Assembly (NCBI RefSeq): GCF_017814975.1
Contig: NZ_JAGIQA010000009.1
Location: 62,001-126,000 of the forward strand
Direction of reading: 5' to 3'
DNA: 64,000 nucleotides
From: Cupriavidus consociatus
GTDB lineage: Bacteria > Pseudomonadota > Gammaproteobacteria > Burkholderiales > Burkholderiaceae
In this document: positions 16,746 to 26,868 of the stretch, one piece after another
How positions within the stretch are numbered: the first letter of the stretch is position 1
Layout: every line of letters starts with the position of its first letter
Notes under the pieces: generated by a model
The model's database searches: none
The model's input: the letters and a program-made list of their open reading frames with translations, nothing else
What the model was told of the DNA's origin: nothing
Translations under genes and position numbers: made by a program

Positions 16746-18527
16746 ATGTCTTTCCACAACAATATCCAGATCAAGACCCTGTTGCGGGGCGCCATGGGAA
16801 TGCTGTCGATGCTGCTGTTGCTGGTCGGCAGCGCCGGCTTGCACGGTATTTCCTCCAGCAACGACTCGCTCAAGGACACGTATTCCAACCAGCTGGCTTC
16901 GGCCATTGCGCTGAGCGACGCCATGCTGGCCACCACCCGCATGCGCCTGGCGCTGGACCGCAACGTGATGCAGGGCGAGCCCGACGATCCCAGGGTCAAC
17001 GTGGACCGCTCCAAGGTGTTCGTGGAGGCATCCGAAGCGGCCTGGAAGCGCTACACCAGCCTGCCGATGAACGACCAGGAAAAGGCGCTCGCCGCCGAAC
17101 TCGGCCGCCAGCGCCAGGCCTTCCTCGAGCAGGGCGTGCTGCCGCTACAGCAGGCGTCGCTGGCCGGCAACCAGGACGAGGCGGTGCGCCTGGCGCGGAA
17201 GGTACTGCCCGACCTGCAACGCAGTATGTCCACCGCTCATGAAGCGCTGCAGAAATTCCAGCTGAGCGCCGGCAAGGCGAATTTCGACGCCGCGCAGGCC
17301 AGTTTTGCTGGCATCCGCTCGCTGTCGATTGCGCTGGTCGTGCTGGGGCTGGCGATCGCGGTGCTGTGCACGGTGGCGCTGAACCGCGCCATCGTCGCGC
17401 CGGTGCAGGAAGCGCTAGCCGTGTTCGAGCGCATCGCGCGCGGCGACCTGACTTCGCGCATCACCAGCATCTCGAAGAACGAGATCGGTCGCATGATGCA
17501 GGCGCTGGCCGCGATGCAGGCCAGCCTGTCTGGCATCGTGGCCGAAGTGCGTACCGGTGCCGACTCGATGGCGTCGGCCACGCAGCAGATTTCCAGCGGC
17601 AACCAGGACCTGTCGCAGCGCACCGAGGAACAGGCCTCGTCGCTGGAGCAGACCGCCGCCAGCATGCAAGCGCTGACCACGGTGGTGCGCCAGAGCGCCG
17701 ACAATGCCCGCCAGGCCGGCGTGCTGGCCAACGAGGCGTCGCAGATCGCGCTCAAGGGCGGGGACGTGGTCGGCCGCGTGGTCGACACCATGAACGAGAT
17801 CAACGGCGCCTCGCGCAAGGTGGTCGAGATCATCAGCGTGATCGAGGGCATTGCCTTCCAGACCAATATCCTGGCGCTGAATGCCGCGGTGGAAGCCGCG
17901 CGCGCGGGCGAGCAGGGCCGCGGCTTCGCCGTGGTCGCGGGCGAGGTGCGCAGCCTCGCGCAGCGCTCGGCCTCGGCGGCCAAGGAGATCGAGGCGCTGA
18001 TCAGCGAGTCGGGCGAGCGCGTGGAAAGCGGCACCCGGCTGGTGGCGGAAGCCGGCCAGACCATGGGCGAGATCGTGCAGGCGGTGCGGCGCGTGACGGA
18101 CATCATGAACGAGATCGGCGCGGCCGCGCTGGAGCAGACCACCGGCATCGAGCAGGTCAACCAGGCCGTGACGCAGATGGACGAAGTCACGCAGCAGAAT
18201 GCCGCGCTGGTGGAAGAGGCCGCGGCCGCGGCCGGTGCGCTGGAAGAGCAGGCGCAGAAGCTGAAGACCGTGGTTTCGGTCTTTACCCTCGCAGGCGGTG
18301 CCGTGGCCTCGGCCTCGCGCACCGCGCCCGTGCATGCCGTCGCTGCGGTGGCCCGCTCCGGAGCAGCCGCCGCGTCGGCGGCTGCAGCGGCTGGTGCATC
18401 GGCTGCGGCACCGGCCGCGCCGCGCGCTGCCGTGGCGCGAGCCGCAGCCTCGACCCATGCAGCTCGCCCCGCGCCGCGTCCGGCGGCGGCCGCTGCCGGC
18501 AGCGGCGATGACTGGAGTGCGTTCTAA
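16746..18527 (+). CDS. Methyl-accepting chemotaxis protein with periplasmic four-helix domain
   Basis: A 593-residue transmembrane chemoreceptor. TM1 is about residues 11-32, a periplasmic helical domain of the Tar/4HB type covers 35-190, TM2 191-213, HAMP 214-266, and the cytoplasmic signalling coiled coil about 270-520 with the hairpin tip [20 protein letters not shown]. After an Ala-rich linker (about 530-585) the protein ends GDDWSAF; the x-W-x-x-F end is the pentapeptide tether that recruits CheR/CheB in enteric receptors. The ATG at 16746 is chosen because it gives the normal short N-terminal lead; the open frame extends upstream without homology. Ligand unknown. Confidence 0.93.
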   Translation: MSFHNNIQIKTLLRGAMGMLSMLLLLVGSAGLHGISSSNDSLKDTYSNQLASAIALSDAMLATTRMRLALDRNVMQGEPDDPRVNVDRSKVFVEASEAAWKRYTSLPMNDQEKALAAELGRQRQAFLEQGVLPLQQASLAGNQDEAVRLARKVLPDLQRSMSTAHEALQKFQLSAGKANFDAAQASFAGIRSLSIALVVLGLAIAVLCTVALNRAIVAPVQEALAVFERIARGDLTSRITSISKNEIGRMMQALAAMQASLSGIVAEVRTGADSMASATQQISSGNQDLSQRTEEQASSLEQTAASMQALTTVVRQSADNARQAGVLANEASQIALKGGDVVGRVVDTMNEINGASRKVVEIISVIEGIAFQTNILALNAAVEAARAGEQGRGFAVVAGEVRSLAQRSASAAKEIEALISESGERVESGTRLVAEAGQTMGEIVQAVRRVTDIMNEIGAAALEQTTGIEQVNQAVTQMDEVTQQNAALVEEAAAAAGALEEQAQKLKTVVSVFTLAGGAVASASRTAPVHAVAAVARSGAAAASAAAAAGASAAAPAAPRAAVARAAASTHAARPAPRPAAAAAGSGDDWSAF

Positions 18528-18653
18528 ACAGCTGTCCCCGGCAGGGGACCCCCGTATTGTGTTGTTCACACGGCGACCGCAAGATGCCATGATGCGAGGT
18601 TTGCCCCGCGTCGGGTTCGTCTTCGCGCATTTTCTTTACCACCGCGCAGCCCA

Positions 18654-20618
18654 ATGATTGCCCTGAGTACCATCCTGTTGCTGCTCGCCGCCCTGCTGGG
18701 CGTGGCCGCCGTCCTCGGCGTCCGCGCCGGGCGTGCGGACGAGGGCGCCGGAAGCCGGTCGCTGCGAACGCTGACCTGGTCGGCGGCGCTGTTGTCGCAG
18801 CTGGCCGTCAGCCTGCCCGTGGTGGTGGTGGTGCTGTCGGGCAGCGTGCCGGCGGCCAACGACACCGCACAGATGGCAGCCAGCTTCGCCGCCGCAGCTG
18901 CCGCAACCACCGCCGGCAAGCTGCTGCTGCAGTGGCTGCGCCAGGGCGCGCGCCTGTGGCGCGGCGCGGCGGTGCTGGCGGTGGTCGCCGGCGCCGGGAT
19001 GGTGGCCGCGGCCGGCACTCACCTGGGCCGGGCCTGCGGCGCAGGTTCGCCCTCGGCGCGCGCCTGCATCGATGCCGCCGGATTGCCGCATCCGGCCTGG
19101 CTCGCAGGCGGGCTGACCGCGCTGTGCGCGCTGATGTTCGTGCTGCACCGGGCGCAGTCGCGCGGCTGGCTGCCGGCGTCGCGCAACGAGGCCAGCGCCG
19201 CCGAAGAGCTGGCCGACGATGGCGCCATGGGCCTGCCGCGCGGTGCCGAACCGCGGCTGGTGCGGCGCGGCGCCCGCATTCCCGGTCGGCTCACGGTGCG
19301 CGCCACCGCGCGCGGGCAGGGTACGGTGGGCGAGTACAGCGTCGCCACCGTGATGCCCGACCGCGTCGCATTCGGCCGCTGGCTGGACCAGGCCATGGCC
19401 CACGCGCGGCTCGCCGACACCGCCTGCGCCGTGCTGCTGATCCATATTGCCGACTACCGCGAGGTCGACGAAGTCTTCGAGATCCGCGCCGACGATATCC
19501 TGGCGCAGGACGCCGGCGCGCTCGCGCAGGCCGTGCTGGAGCCGCACGATTTCCTCGCCCGGCTGGCGCGCGACGAGTTCGCCGTCGGCGTGCCCGAGCT
19601 GGTGCATCACGGCCGCGCGCAGGAGCTGGGCTCGCGCGTGCTGGGCTCGCTGGCCGAATTCATCGCCGCGCGCGGGCTGCAGATGCAGATCGGGGTGAAT
19701 ATCGGCATCGCCATCTATCCGCGCGACGCCCAGACGTCGGAAGCGCTGATGCAGGCCGCGCGCGTGAGCCTGGCCGAGGCCCGCGAAAGCGGCTCGAACC
19801 AGGTGCGCCTGTTCAACAGCGCCGCCGGCGAGCGCGCCCGCCGCACCCGCGTGATCCGCCGCGACCTGTGGCTGGCGATCCAGGATGATGCGCTGTCGCT
19901 GCAGTTCCAGCCCAAGTACGATGCCCGCCGCGGCACGCTGGTGGGCGCCGAAGCGCTGTGCCGCTGGCGCCATCCCGCGCTGGGCCAGGTCAGCCCGGCC
20001 GAATTCATCGCCGTGGCCGAGCAGTCCGGCCAGATCGACAAGCTCGACGACTGGGTGCTGACCAGCGTCTGCCGCCAGGTGCGCCAGTGGCAGGACGCCG
20101 GCCTGCCGACCGTGCCGGTGGCGATCAACGTGTCGGGGCTGCGCTTCGCCAGCCGCAATTTCCCGCAGTACCTGCTCGAGCAGATCCACCAGCACGACAT
20201 CCCGCCGTCGGCGATCACGCTGGAGATCACCGAGACCGCCGCCATGAAGGACATCGGCAAGTCGCTGGAGACGCTGGCCGAGCTGCAGTCGCTCGGCATC
20301 CAGGTGGCGCTGGACGACTTCGGCAGCGGCTATTCCAGCCTGGGTTATCTCAAGCGCCTGCGCGTGGGCACGCTCAAGATCGACCGCACGCTGATCGGCG
20401 GGCTCGACACCGATGCGCAAGGGCGCGCCATCGTCGGCTCGATGGTGGCGCTGGCGCACGAGCTGCGCATGAAGGTGGTGGCTGAAGGCGTCGAGTCGGC
20501 CTCGCAGCTGGAAATCCTCAACGAGATGGGCTGCGACGAGGTGCAGGGCTACCTGCTATCGCTGCCGCTCGATGCGTCGGGGTTTGCCGAGGCGCTGCGC
20601 GGACCGCAGCAAGCCTGA
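18654..20618 (+). CDS. Membrane GGDEF/EAL protein, probable c-di-GMP phosphodiesterase
   Basis: A 654-residue protein: several N-terminal membrane segments (about 1-25, 42-65, 75-95, 103-122, 145-163), a degenerate GGDEF domain (about 235-385) and a C-terminal EAL domain (about 395-645). The GGDEF motif reads ARDEF, so cyclase activity is not expected. The EAL domain looks complete: GAEALCRW, LEITETA, LDDFGSGYSSLGYL (loop 6), LKIDRTLI and AEGVES, with the residues for metal binding and catalysis. It would hydrolyse c-di-GMP, favouring swimming over adhesion, which suits its position between a chemoreceptor and chemotaxis signalling genes. The degenerate GGDEF may bind GTP or c-di-GMP as a regulator. 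Confidence 0.9.
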   Translation: MIALSTILLLLAALLGVAAVLGVRAGRADEGAGSRSLRTLTWSAALLSQLAVSLPVVVVVLSGSVPAANDTAQMAASFAAAAAATTAGKLLLQWLRQGARLWRGAAVLAVVAGAGMVAAAGTHLGRACGAGSPSARACIDAAGLPHPAWLAGGLTALCALMFVLHRAQSRGWLPASRNEASAAEELADDGAMGLPRGAEPRLVRRGARIPGRLTVRATARGQGTVGEYSVATVMPDRVAFGRWLDQAMAHARLADTACAVLLIHIADYREVDEVFEIRADDILAQDAGALAQAVLEPHDFLARLARDEFAVGVPELVHHGRAQELGSRVLGSLAEFIAARGLQMQIGVNIGIAIYPRDAQTSEALMQAARVSLAEARESGSNQVRLFNSAAGERARRTRVIRRDLWLAIQDDALSLQFQPKYDARRGTLVGAEALCRWRHPALGQVSPAEFIAVAEQSGQIDKLDDWVLTSVCRQVRQWQDAGLPTVPVAINVSGLRFASRNFPQYLLEQIHQHDIPPSAITLEITETAAMKDIGKSLETLAELQSLGIQVALDDFGSGYSSLGYLKRLRVGTLKIDRTLIGGLDTDAQGRAIVGSMVALAHELRMKVVAEGVESASQLEILNEMGCDEVQGYLLSLPLDASGFAEALRGPQQA

Positions 20619-20671
20619 GCGCCTCGCCGCGCCGCACGCTGAACCACCAGCCCAAAAAGCGCCAAAAACGC

Positions 20672-20699
20672 TAAAGCGTCGCCCCTGCCATGCCGATAT
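20672..20699 (+). promoter_or_regulatory. Sigma28 (FliA)-type promoter upstream of the cheY-like gene
   Basis: TAAAG at 20672 and GCCGATAT at 20692-20699 with 16 bp between TAAA and the -10 box; the enteric pattern is TAAA-N15-GCCGATAA. It lies 134 bp before the start codon at 20833 and could serve the cheY-like/cheW/aer/MCP run. Confidence 0.6.
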
Positions 20700-20832
20700 C
20701 CACGCTGGCAGGGCCCGCGTCGCTTGCAGCGCGCCCCTGCGCCGGCCTGTCCGTCGCCGGCCGCGCGCCACCGGCGCCAAGCACTGCTTCAGCATTCGGC
20801 GGATCAACCGAGCCCTGCCAACGGAGGCGCCA

Positions 20833-21240
20833 ATGTCATTGCCCAGCATCCTCGTCGTCGACGATTCCCCCTCGCTACGCCGCATGATCGGTGCATGCCT
20901 GCGTGCCGGCGGGTTCGACGTCACCGAGGCCGCCGACGGCGAACAGGCTTATGCGCTGGCTGACACCGCCGCCGCGGAAGATGCCGCCTTCGGCATGCTG
21001 GTCACCGACCAGGTCATGCCCGGCATGGACGGCCTGACCCTGATCCGCCGCCTGCGGGCCAGCGCACGCTACGCCGCCATCCCGATCCTGATGCTGACCA
21101 CCGAGCATGACGGCAGCATCCGCGAGCAGGCACGCGCCGCCGGCGCCTCGGGCTTCCTGCCCAAGCCCTTCGATCCCGATGCGCTGATGCAGGCCGTAGC
21201 GGCGCTGCTGGCGCCCCTGCACCCCTCGTCGGAAGGGTGA
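20833..21240 (+). CDS. CheY-like single-domain response regulator
   Basis: A 135-residue receiver domain with no output domain. The acidic pocket is in VVDDS (Asp10, Asp11), the phosphoacceptor is Asp59 (LVTDQVMPG), the switch Thr is Thr89 (LMLTTE) and the conserved Lys is Lys111 (FLPKPFD). GGAGG lies before the ATG at 20833. It precedes cheW and two chemoreceptor genes and is separate from the canonical cheY at 35267, from which it differs strongly. It could act as a second CheY, a phosphate sink, or the regulator of another output; the sequence does not decide. Confidence 0.9.
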   Translation: MSLPSILVVDDSPSLRRMIGACLRAGGFDVTEAADGEQAYALADTAAAEDAAFGMLVTDQVMPGMDGLTLIRRLRASARYAAIPILMLTTEHDGSIREQARAAGASGFLPKPFDPDALMQAVAALLAPLHPSSEG

Positions 21241-21357
21241 GGAAGGCGCCGCGTCGGCCTTCAGTCACCCTGTTTGCTGCCGTAAACACTGGAGGGCGGA
21301 ATCACGCCCAGGCGCGTTGCGCCAGGAAACCGGCATGACAAGACATGGGGGCTGACG

Positions 21358-21855
21358 ATGCTGCATATCGACAAGGCAAACAACGCCGCGGGCGTGAATG
21401 AAGGCGCGGGCGAGGAATTCCTGGCCTTCACGCTGGGCCGCGAAGAGTACGGCATCGATATCCTGAAGGTCCAGGAAATCCGCGGCTACGAGTCGGTCAC
21501 CCAGCTTGCCAATGCGCCCGACTACATCAAGGGCGTGATCAACCTGCGCGGCATCATCGTGCCGATCATTGACCTGCGCATCAAGTTCCGCCAGGCCAAT
21601 GTCAGCTATGACCAGTACACCGTGGTCATCATCGTCGACCTCAACGAGCGCACCACCGGCATCGTCGTCGACGGCGTCTCGGACGTGCTGACGCTGACGC
21701 CCGCGCAGATCAAGCCCACGCCGCATTTTTCCGGCGAACTGGCGACCGACTACATCCGCGGCCTCGGCTCGGTCGAGCAGCGCATGCTGATCCTGGTCGA
21801 TATCGAGAAGCTGCTCAATACCGAAGAACTGGCCGCGCTCGACGCCGCGGCCTGA
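21358..21855 (+). CDS. cheW: Chemotaxis coupling protein CheW (first copy)
   Basis: A 165-residue CheW, the SH3-like adaptor that joins CheA to chemoreceptor tips. Recognised by [58 protein letters not shown] and [17 protein letters not shown]. It is closely similar to the second CheW at 31946 (shared [12 protein letters not shown] and NLRGxIVPIxDLR blocks), so the two arose by duplication. It lies between the cheY-like gene and the Aer-like receptor and presumably couples the receptors encoded here to CheA. Confidence 0.95.
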   Translation: MLHIDKANNAAGVNEGAGEEFLAFTLGREEYGIDILKVQEIRGYESVTQLANAPDYIKGVINLRGIIVPIIDLRIKFRQANVSYDQYTVVIIVDLNERTTGIVVDGVSDVLTLTPAQIKPTPHFSGELATDYIRGLGSVEQRMLILVDIEKLLNTEELAALDAAA

Positions 21856-21983
21856 CCCCTGCCACACCTGATTTTTGCCCCCGCCGTCCGGCTGGCGTAC
21901 CACGCCTGCCGGATCGTACCGCCCGGATTTGCGCCATGCCTGGCAGCCATGGTTTTTCGGGCCAAGCAGTATCGATGTCATCC

Positions 21984-23645
21984 ATGCGAAACAACCAACC
22001 CGTTACGCAGCGCGAATACCAGCTCTCACCATCTGACTACCTGATCTCGCGCACGGACCTCAAGGGCCGTATCACCTTCGCCAACCGCATCTTTATCGAG
22101 GCCAGCGGCTATGCGGCGGAGGAACTGCTGGGCGCGCCGCACAACCTGGTGCGCCACCCCGACATGCCGCCCGAGGCGTTTGCCGACCTGTGGCAAAACC
22201 TGGAAGCCGGCCGCACCTGGATGGGCCTGGTCAAGAACCGCCGCAAGAACGGCGACTTCTACTGGGTCAACGCCACCGTGACGCCCACGCGCATCGACGG
22301 GCGCGTGGTGGGCTATACCTCGGTGCGTTCGATGCCCTCGCGCGAGCAGGTCGAAGCCGCCGGTGCGCTGTATGCACGCTTCCGCGCGGGACGCGCAGCG
22401 GGGCTGGCGATCCGTGACGGCGCCGTGGTGCGCACCGGCCTCGCCGGCCTGGCGCAACGCGCGCTGCGCATGAACCTGAAGCGCCGCATCCTGTGGGCGC
22501 AGGCGGGCGGGCTGGTGTGGTTCGTGGCGGCGCTGGCGGCGGTCGAGATCCTGGACCCGGCGGGCGCCGCGATGCTGCGCCCGTGGCTGTGGAGCGGTTT
22601 CGCGCTGGCGCTGGCGACTTCGTTCGCGGCCGGCACCATGCTAATGGCGCGCGTGCATCGGCCGGTGCGTGACATGCTGGACTTTGCGCTGCGCCTGGGC
22701 GCGGGCGACCTGACCACGCGCTTCGAGCATCGCGGCAACGACGAGATCGGCGCGCTGGCGCAGGCGATGCAGACCATGCAGCGCAGCCTGCTGTCGGTGG
22801 TGCATGAAATCCAGGAAGGCATGGCCAGCATTTCCACGGCGACGCACCAGGTCGCGGCAGGCAACAACGACCTGTCGCAACGCACCGAGCAGCAGGCGGC
22901 GTCGCTGGAGCAGACCGCGTCCAGCATGGAACAGCTGACCGGCACTGTGCGCCAGAACGCCGACAACGCGCGCCAGGCCAGCGGGCTGGCGGCCAATGCG
23001 TCGGAGACCGCGCTGCGCGGCGGTGAAGTGGTCGGCCGCGTGGTGCAGACCATGGACGAGATCAACGATGCGTCCAGGAAGATCGTCGACATCATCGGCG
23101 TGATCGAGGGCATTGCCTTCCAGACCAACATCCTGGCGCTGAACGCCGCGGTGGAAGCCGCGCGCGCCGGCGAGCAGGGCCGCGGCTTTGCGGTGGTCGC
23201 GGGCGAAGTGCGCAGCCTGGCGCAGCGCAGCGCCAATGCGGCCAAGGAGATCAAGGGCCTGATCGGCAATACCGTCGAACGGGTCGACAACGGCTCGGCG
23301 CTGGTGGGCCAGGCCGGCAAGACCATGGGCGAGATCGTGCAGGCGGTGAAGTCCGTGACCGACATCATGGGCGAGATCACCGCGGCGTCGGCCGAGCAGA
23401 GTGCCGGCATCGAGCAGGTCAACCAGGCCGTGGCGCAGATGGACGAAGGCACGCAGCAGAACGCCGCGCTGGTGGAACAGGCGGCAGCGGCGGCGGGCTC
23501 GCTGGAAGAGCAGGCATTGCGGCTGCGCGATGCCATCGCCACCTTCCGCGTCAGCATGCAGGCCGAGATTCGTCCACAGCGGCGTCCGCAACGCCTGCCG
23601 GCCGCGCAGCGCGAAGCGGCGGTCCGGTCCATGGCGCAGGCTTAG
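21984..23645 (+). CDS. aer: Aer-like aerotaxis/energy-taxis receptor
   Basis: A 553-residue PAS-containing chemoreceptor. The PAS domain (about 8-115) is strikingly like enteric Aer: [34 protein letters not shown] and [13 protein letters not shown], which form the FAD pocket that reads the redox state. Two hydrophobic segments follow (about 170-190 and 200-225), then HAMP and a signalling coiled coil with the universal tip. Unlike the two flanking receptors it has no W-x-x-F tether and ends SMAQA, as expected for Aer, which is methylation-independent. The start at 21984 (MRNNQPVT) is typical of Aer; ATG at 21975 or 21936 is possible since no good ribosome-binding site marks either. Confidence 0.9.
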   Translation: MRNNQPVTQREYQLSPSDYLISRTDLKGRITFANRIFIEASGYAAEELLGAPHNLVRHPDMPPEAFADLWQNLEAGRTWMGLVKNRRKNGDFYWVNATVTPTRIDGRVVGYTSVRSMPSREQVEAAGALYARFRAGRAAGLAIRDGAVVRTGLAGLAQRALRMNLKRRILWAQAGGLVWFVAALAAVEILDPAGAAMLRPWLWSGFALALATSFAAGTMLMARVHRPVRDMLDFALRLGAGDLTTRFEHRGNDEIGALAQAMQTMQRSLLSVVHEIQEGMASISTATHQVAAGNNDLSQRTEQQAASLEQTASSMEQLTGTVRQNADNARQASGLAANASETALRGGEVVGRVVQTMDEINDASRKIVDIIGVIEGIAFQTNILALNAAVEAARAGEQGRGFAVVAGEVRSLAQRSANAAKEIKGLIGNTVERVDNGSALVGQAGKTMGEIVQAVKSVTDIMGEITAASAEQSAGIEQVNQAVAQMDEGTQQNAALVEQAAAAAGSLEEQALRLRDAIATFRVSMQAEIRPQRRPQRLPAAQREAAVRSMAQA

Positions 23646-23684
23646 TGCGAAGTTCAGTAACAAGGGTCACAAGGGGGAGTTGCT

Positions 23685-25547
23685 ATGCAGTGGTTCAATC
23701 AATTGCGCGTCACGACCAGGCTGGTTGCCGGATTCCTGGTGGTCGCGGTGATCGGTGCCGTCATGGGCCTGTTGGGCGTCGTCAACATGGGGCGCATGGC
23801 CGACTGGACCGACAAGATCTATCACGGCGACCTGCAGGCACTCAAGGCCGTGCAGGACGCCAACATCAACCTGGTCTACGCCAGCCGTGCGCAGATCGCC
23901 CTGCTGTCGGCGTCGACCATGGGCGAGCGCACCACCGAGAAGGAGCAGATCGCCAAGTCGCTGGGCCTGATGGACGAGCGCATCCGCCAGGTTTCGAAGG
24001 CCTTCGAGCAGCCGGAAGGCAAGGCGCTGGTCAAACAGTACCTCGACCTGTCGCCCGCGTTCCGCGCGCGCATGGAAAAGTATGTGGAGCTGGTCAGCAA
24101 GCAGCCGCTCGATACCTCGCAGTTCGAGAGCCAGGTGTTCACCGAGAGCGCCGACCTGCTCAAGGACAGCCATGCGCTGGAAGCCGTGATGGCGAAGATG
24201 GTCAAGCGCCGCGACGAGCGTGCCCGCGACAACAACGAAGAAGCGCGCGGCGTCTATGACGCCACCCGGGTGTGGATGCTGGCCCTGGTGCTGGGCGGCG
24301 TCGCACTGTCGGTGCTGCTGGGCGTGTTCCTGGCGCGCGGGCTGTCGCGCCAGCTCGGCGGCGAGCCGGGCTACGCGGCCGAGATCGCGAAGCGCATCGC
24401 CGACGGCAACTTCTCCGTGCCGGTGGCCACGCGCGCTGGCGACAAGAGCAGCCTGGTCTATGCCATGCAGCAGATGCAGCAGCAGCTGTCGCACATGGTC
24501 CGCGATTTCAAGGAGTCGGCCGAATCGATCGGCACCGCCTCGCGCGAAATTGCGGCCGGCAACAATGACCTGTCGCAGCGCACCGAGCAGCAGGCCGCGT
24601 CGCTGGAAGAGACCGCTTCCAGCATGGAAGAGCTGACCAGCACCGTGCGCCAGAACGCCGACAACGCGCGCCAGGCCAGCGGGCTGGCGGCCAATGCGTC
24701 GGAGACCGCGCTGCGTGGGGGCGAGGTCGTTGGCCGCGTGGTCCAGACCATGGACGAGATCAACGATGCGTCCCGGAAGATCGTCGACATCATCGGCGTG
24801 ATCGAGGGCATTGCCTTCCAGACCAACATCCTGGCGCTGAACGCCGCGGTGGAAGCCGCGCGCGCCGGCGAGCAGGGCCGCGGCTTCGCGGTGGTCGCGG
24901 GCGAAGTGCGCAGCCTGGCGCAGCGCAGCGCCAACGCGGCCAAGGAGATCAAGGGCCTGATCGGCGATACCGTCGAGCGCGTCGACAACGGCTCGGCGCT
25001 GGTGGGCCAGGCCGGCAAGACCATGGACGAGATCGTGCAGGCGGTGAAGCGCGTGACCGACATCATGGGCGAGATCAGCGCGGCCTCGGCCGAGCAGAGC
25101 TCGGGCATCGAACAGGTCAACCAGGCCGTGGCGCAGATGGACGAGGTGACGCAGCAGAACGCGGCACTGGTCGAGCAGGCCGCGGCCGCAGCCGGCGCGA
25201 TGGAAGAGCAGGCCGGCCGCCTGCAGGGCGCGGTGGCGATGTTCCGCCTGGCGGCGGGGGATGCGCAGGCATCGTTCTCGCAGCCTGCCACGAAGCCGGT
25301 TTCCGCAGTGGGGCGCGGCAAGGCGGCAGGGAAGGTCGTCACGCCGGCCTCCCACAAGCGCACGGCAGCGGCCAGGGCAGCCACAACCGCAACCGCGACC
25401 GCGACCGCGGCGGCATCCGCTGAAGCCGATGCGCCGCACGCCGCCGAGCCGATGCATCACAAACAGCCGGTGCAGCCGCTCACCACCCCACGCGCGTCGC
25501 GCCCCGCGCTGGCCGGCGCCGACAACGGCGACTGGAGCGCATTCTGA
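23685..25547 (+). CDS. Methyl-accepting chemotaxis protein with four-helix-bundle sensor
   Basis: A 620-residue receptor: TM1 about 11-33, a periplasmic 4HB_MCP sensor domain 35-192, TM2 196-217, HAMP 218-271, signalling coiled coil about 275-520, then a long Ala/Thr-rich linker (about 525-612) and a terminal DNGDWSAF pentapeptide-type tether for CheR/CheB. AAGGGGGAG precedes the ATG. Its signalling domain is almost identical, at DNA level too, to that of the Aer-like receptor just upstream, while the sensor parts are unrelated. The ligand is unknown. Confidence 0.94.
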   Translation: MQWFNQLRVTTRLVAGFLVVAVIGAVMGLLGVVNMGRMADWTDKIYHGDLQALKAVQDANINLVYASRAQIALLSASTMGERTTEKEQIAKSLGLMDERIRQVSKAFEQPEGKALVKQYLDLSPAFRARMEKYVELVSKQPLDTSQFESQVFTESADLLKDSHALEAVMAKMVKRRDERARDNNEEARGVYDATRVWMLALVLGGVALSVLLGVFLARGLSRQLGGEPGYAAEIAKRIADGNFSVPVATRAGDKSSLVYAMQQMQQQLSHMVRDFKESAESIGTASREIAAGNNDLSQRTEQQAASLEETASSMEELTSTVRQNADNARQASGLAANASETALRGGEVVGRVVQTMDEINDASRKIVDIIGVIEGIAFQTNILALNAAVEAARAGEQGRGFAVVAGEVRSLAQRSANAAKEIKGLIGDTVERVDNGSALVGQAGKTMDEIVQAVKRVTDIMGEISAASAEQSSGIEQVNQAVAQMDEVTQQNAALVEQAAAAAGAMEEQAGRLQGAVAMFRLAAGDAQASFSQPATKPVSAVGRGKAAGKVVTPASHKRTAAARAATTATATATAAASAEADAPHAAEPMHHKQPVQPLTTPRASRPALAGADNGDWSAF

Positions 25548-25605
25548 TCCACCGGCGCCTACTACCGGAACCACGGGCCGCGGCGCGGCCCGGGATGGCA
25601 ATGCT

Positions 25606-26340
25606 ATGACGAGCGAGATCACCCTGGCCCTGCCGCCTGACGATGCGGCCAGGCTGCGCAAGGAATTCGACCAGTTCATCGGCGTCTCGACCGGCCTCGA
25701 CCGCGAGTTCCTGCCGCCCGAGTTCAACGACTTCCTGCGCGCCAGGCTGCTGCAGCACGATGGCCCGCTGACCGAACGCGCCGTGACCCGGCTCTTGTCC
25801 GGCGGCGAGTATGGGTGGGCCCGGCGCGTGTTCGACAAGCAATTGCCCAACGCGCTGGCGGCGCTGATGCGCGACGCGCAGCGCTTCGGCTTTGGCCTTG
25901 CGGTGCAGCCCGACTGGACCGCGGCGCAGCGCCTTGCGCATGCGCGCGAATGGGCCGCGAAGGTGCTGACCGAATGCGGGGCTGATGTCGCCTTCACCGA
26001 AGCGCTGGCGACCCAGGTCGCGGCCTCGGCCGAAGACGTGCGCGCGCTCGAGGAACGCATGCGCACGCCCGCATGGCGGCTGGCCGAAAGCCTGCGCCAG
26101 CGCGCCTATGACCTGATGTATGCGCTGCAGAGCGAAGACAACGAGGCCACGGGCCGCGCCCGCGTCGGCGAGCTGCGCGGCATGCTGGGACTGGCGCTCG
26201 AATATGGCTCGATGCAGCCGGAAGAAGCCGCGCGCCTGCTCGAGCAGGTGGAGCGGTTGCGCCCGGCGTTGTTCCGCGACGCACCCGACGATGTCTTTGC
26301 GCGCCTCGCGGCGTGGCTGCGGCGCATGTTCGGCGGCTGA
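25606..26340 (+). CDS. Hypothetical protein, 244 residues, helical
   Basis: A mostly alpha-helical, soluble protein starting MTSEITLALPPDDAARLRKE; no signal peptide, membrane span or known motif is visible. It contains a run rich in Arg/Glu/Ala (residues about 125-215: EDVRALEERMRTPAWRLAE, QPEEAARLLEQVERLRPALF). The ATG at 25606 is chosen because codon usage is regular from there; the frame is open further upstream but overlaps the chemoreceptor. It lies 58 bp after the receptor gene in the same direction, hence may belong to the chemotaxis transcription unit. Function unknown. Confidence 0.6.
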   Translation: MTSEITLALPPDDAARLRKEFDQFIGVSTGLDREFLPPEFNDFLRARLLQHDGPLTERAVTRLLSGGEYGWARRVFDKQLPNALAALMRDAQRFGFGLAVQPDWTAAQRLAHAREWAAKVLTECGADVAFTEALATQVAASAEDVRALEERMRTPAWRLAESLRQRAYDLMYALQSEDNEATGRARVGELRGMLGLALEYGSMQPEEAARLLEQVERLRPALFRDAPDDVFARLAAWLRRMFGG

Positions 26341-26385
26341 ACGCGCGCGCGGGCCGTGCGGATTTTGGACATGCCGTTTTCGGAC

Positions 26386-26445
26386 AGGGCAGGGCAGGGC
26401 AGGGCAGGGCAGGGCAGGGCAGGGCAGGGCAGGGCAGGGCAGGGC
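26386..26445. repeat. Pentanucleotide microsatellite (AGGGC)x12
   Basis: Twelve uninterrupted copies of AGGGC lie 45 bp after the preceding gene and about 205 bp upstream of the likely flhDC promoter. Perfect homogeneity suggests a young array that can change length by slipped-strand mispairing. It is noncoding in the annotation chosen here. Confidence 0.97.
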
Positions 26446-26651
26446 AGGCCGCACGCAATGATCACTCCGCGTGCACTTCGTCAATAGTGGATTCCAGCAG
26501 GCATCCGGATAGCAGCCTGGTGCGTTTGACTGCTATGACGATTGCGTTACAACGTTGATCGAAATCAAGTGACAGTTCCGTCGATGTAACAAACTGCGCA
26601 CAGCCATGTATGTTTCGTACGACATTTGCATCCCCCCCGCGTAAGTAGGGA

Positions 26652-26680
26652 TTGGCATTGCGGGCGGATTGCCGATATAA
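26652..26680 (+). promoter_or_regulatory. Sigma70-type promoter upstream of flhD
   Basis: TTGGCA (26652-26657), 17-bp spacer, ATATAA (26675-26680): five of six at -35 and a good -10. The flhD start is 189 bp downstream, so the mRNA would carry a long regulatory leader, as in enteric flhDC. Confidence 0.6.
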
Positions 26681-26868
26681 ACGTACCAGTCTCACTTACA
26701 CTCTGTAACACTTGTAACGGGGCCGATAACAGTGTGACACGGGCGCAGTTCCTTTAAGTCGTACGTTGTACCCGCCCAGCCGCAAATCAACGATCTGGTC
26801 GCCGGAGCCCTCGGGCCCGGTAAGCGCCGGACAAGCGGCAACGGTGGGTTTTTGGTAGCGGGGAAAAA

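Larger units (their letters stand above)
26341..26868. other. 528-bp flhDC upstream region with microsatellite and long leader
   Basis: Besides the AGGGC array this region becomes AT-richer from about 26455. It carries the promoter at 26652-26680 and, downstream of it in the leader, TGTAACACTTGTAACG (26704-26719) and a GTGTGACAC element that could be regulator sites. The leader from promoter to flhD start is about 180 bases. No gene was supported. Confidence 0.6.

Noticed and set aside
18534..18549. Hairpin GTCCCC/GGGGAC after the first chemoreceptor as a terminator
   Set aside because: Six-base-pair stem without a following T-run; too weak to call.
26313..26558. Open frames reading through the AGGGC array (Gly-Gln-Gly-Arg-Ala-type repeats) on both strands
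   Set aside because: They exist only because a pentanucleotide repeat has no stop codon in any frame; no ribosome-binding site or homology supports them.
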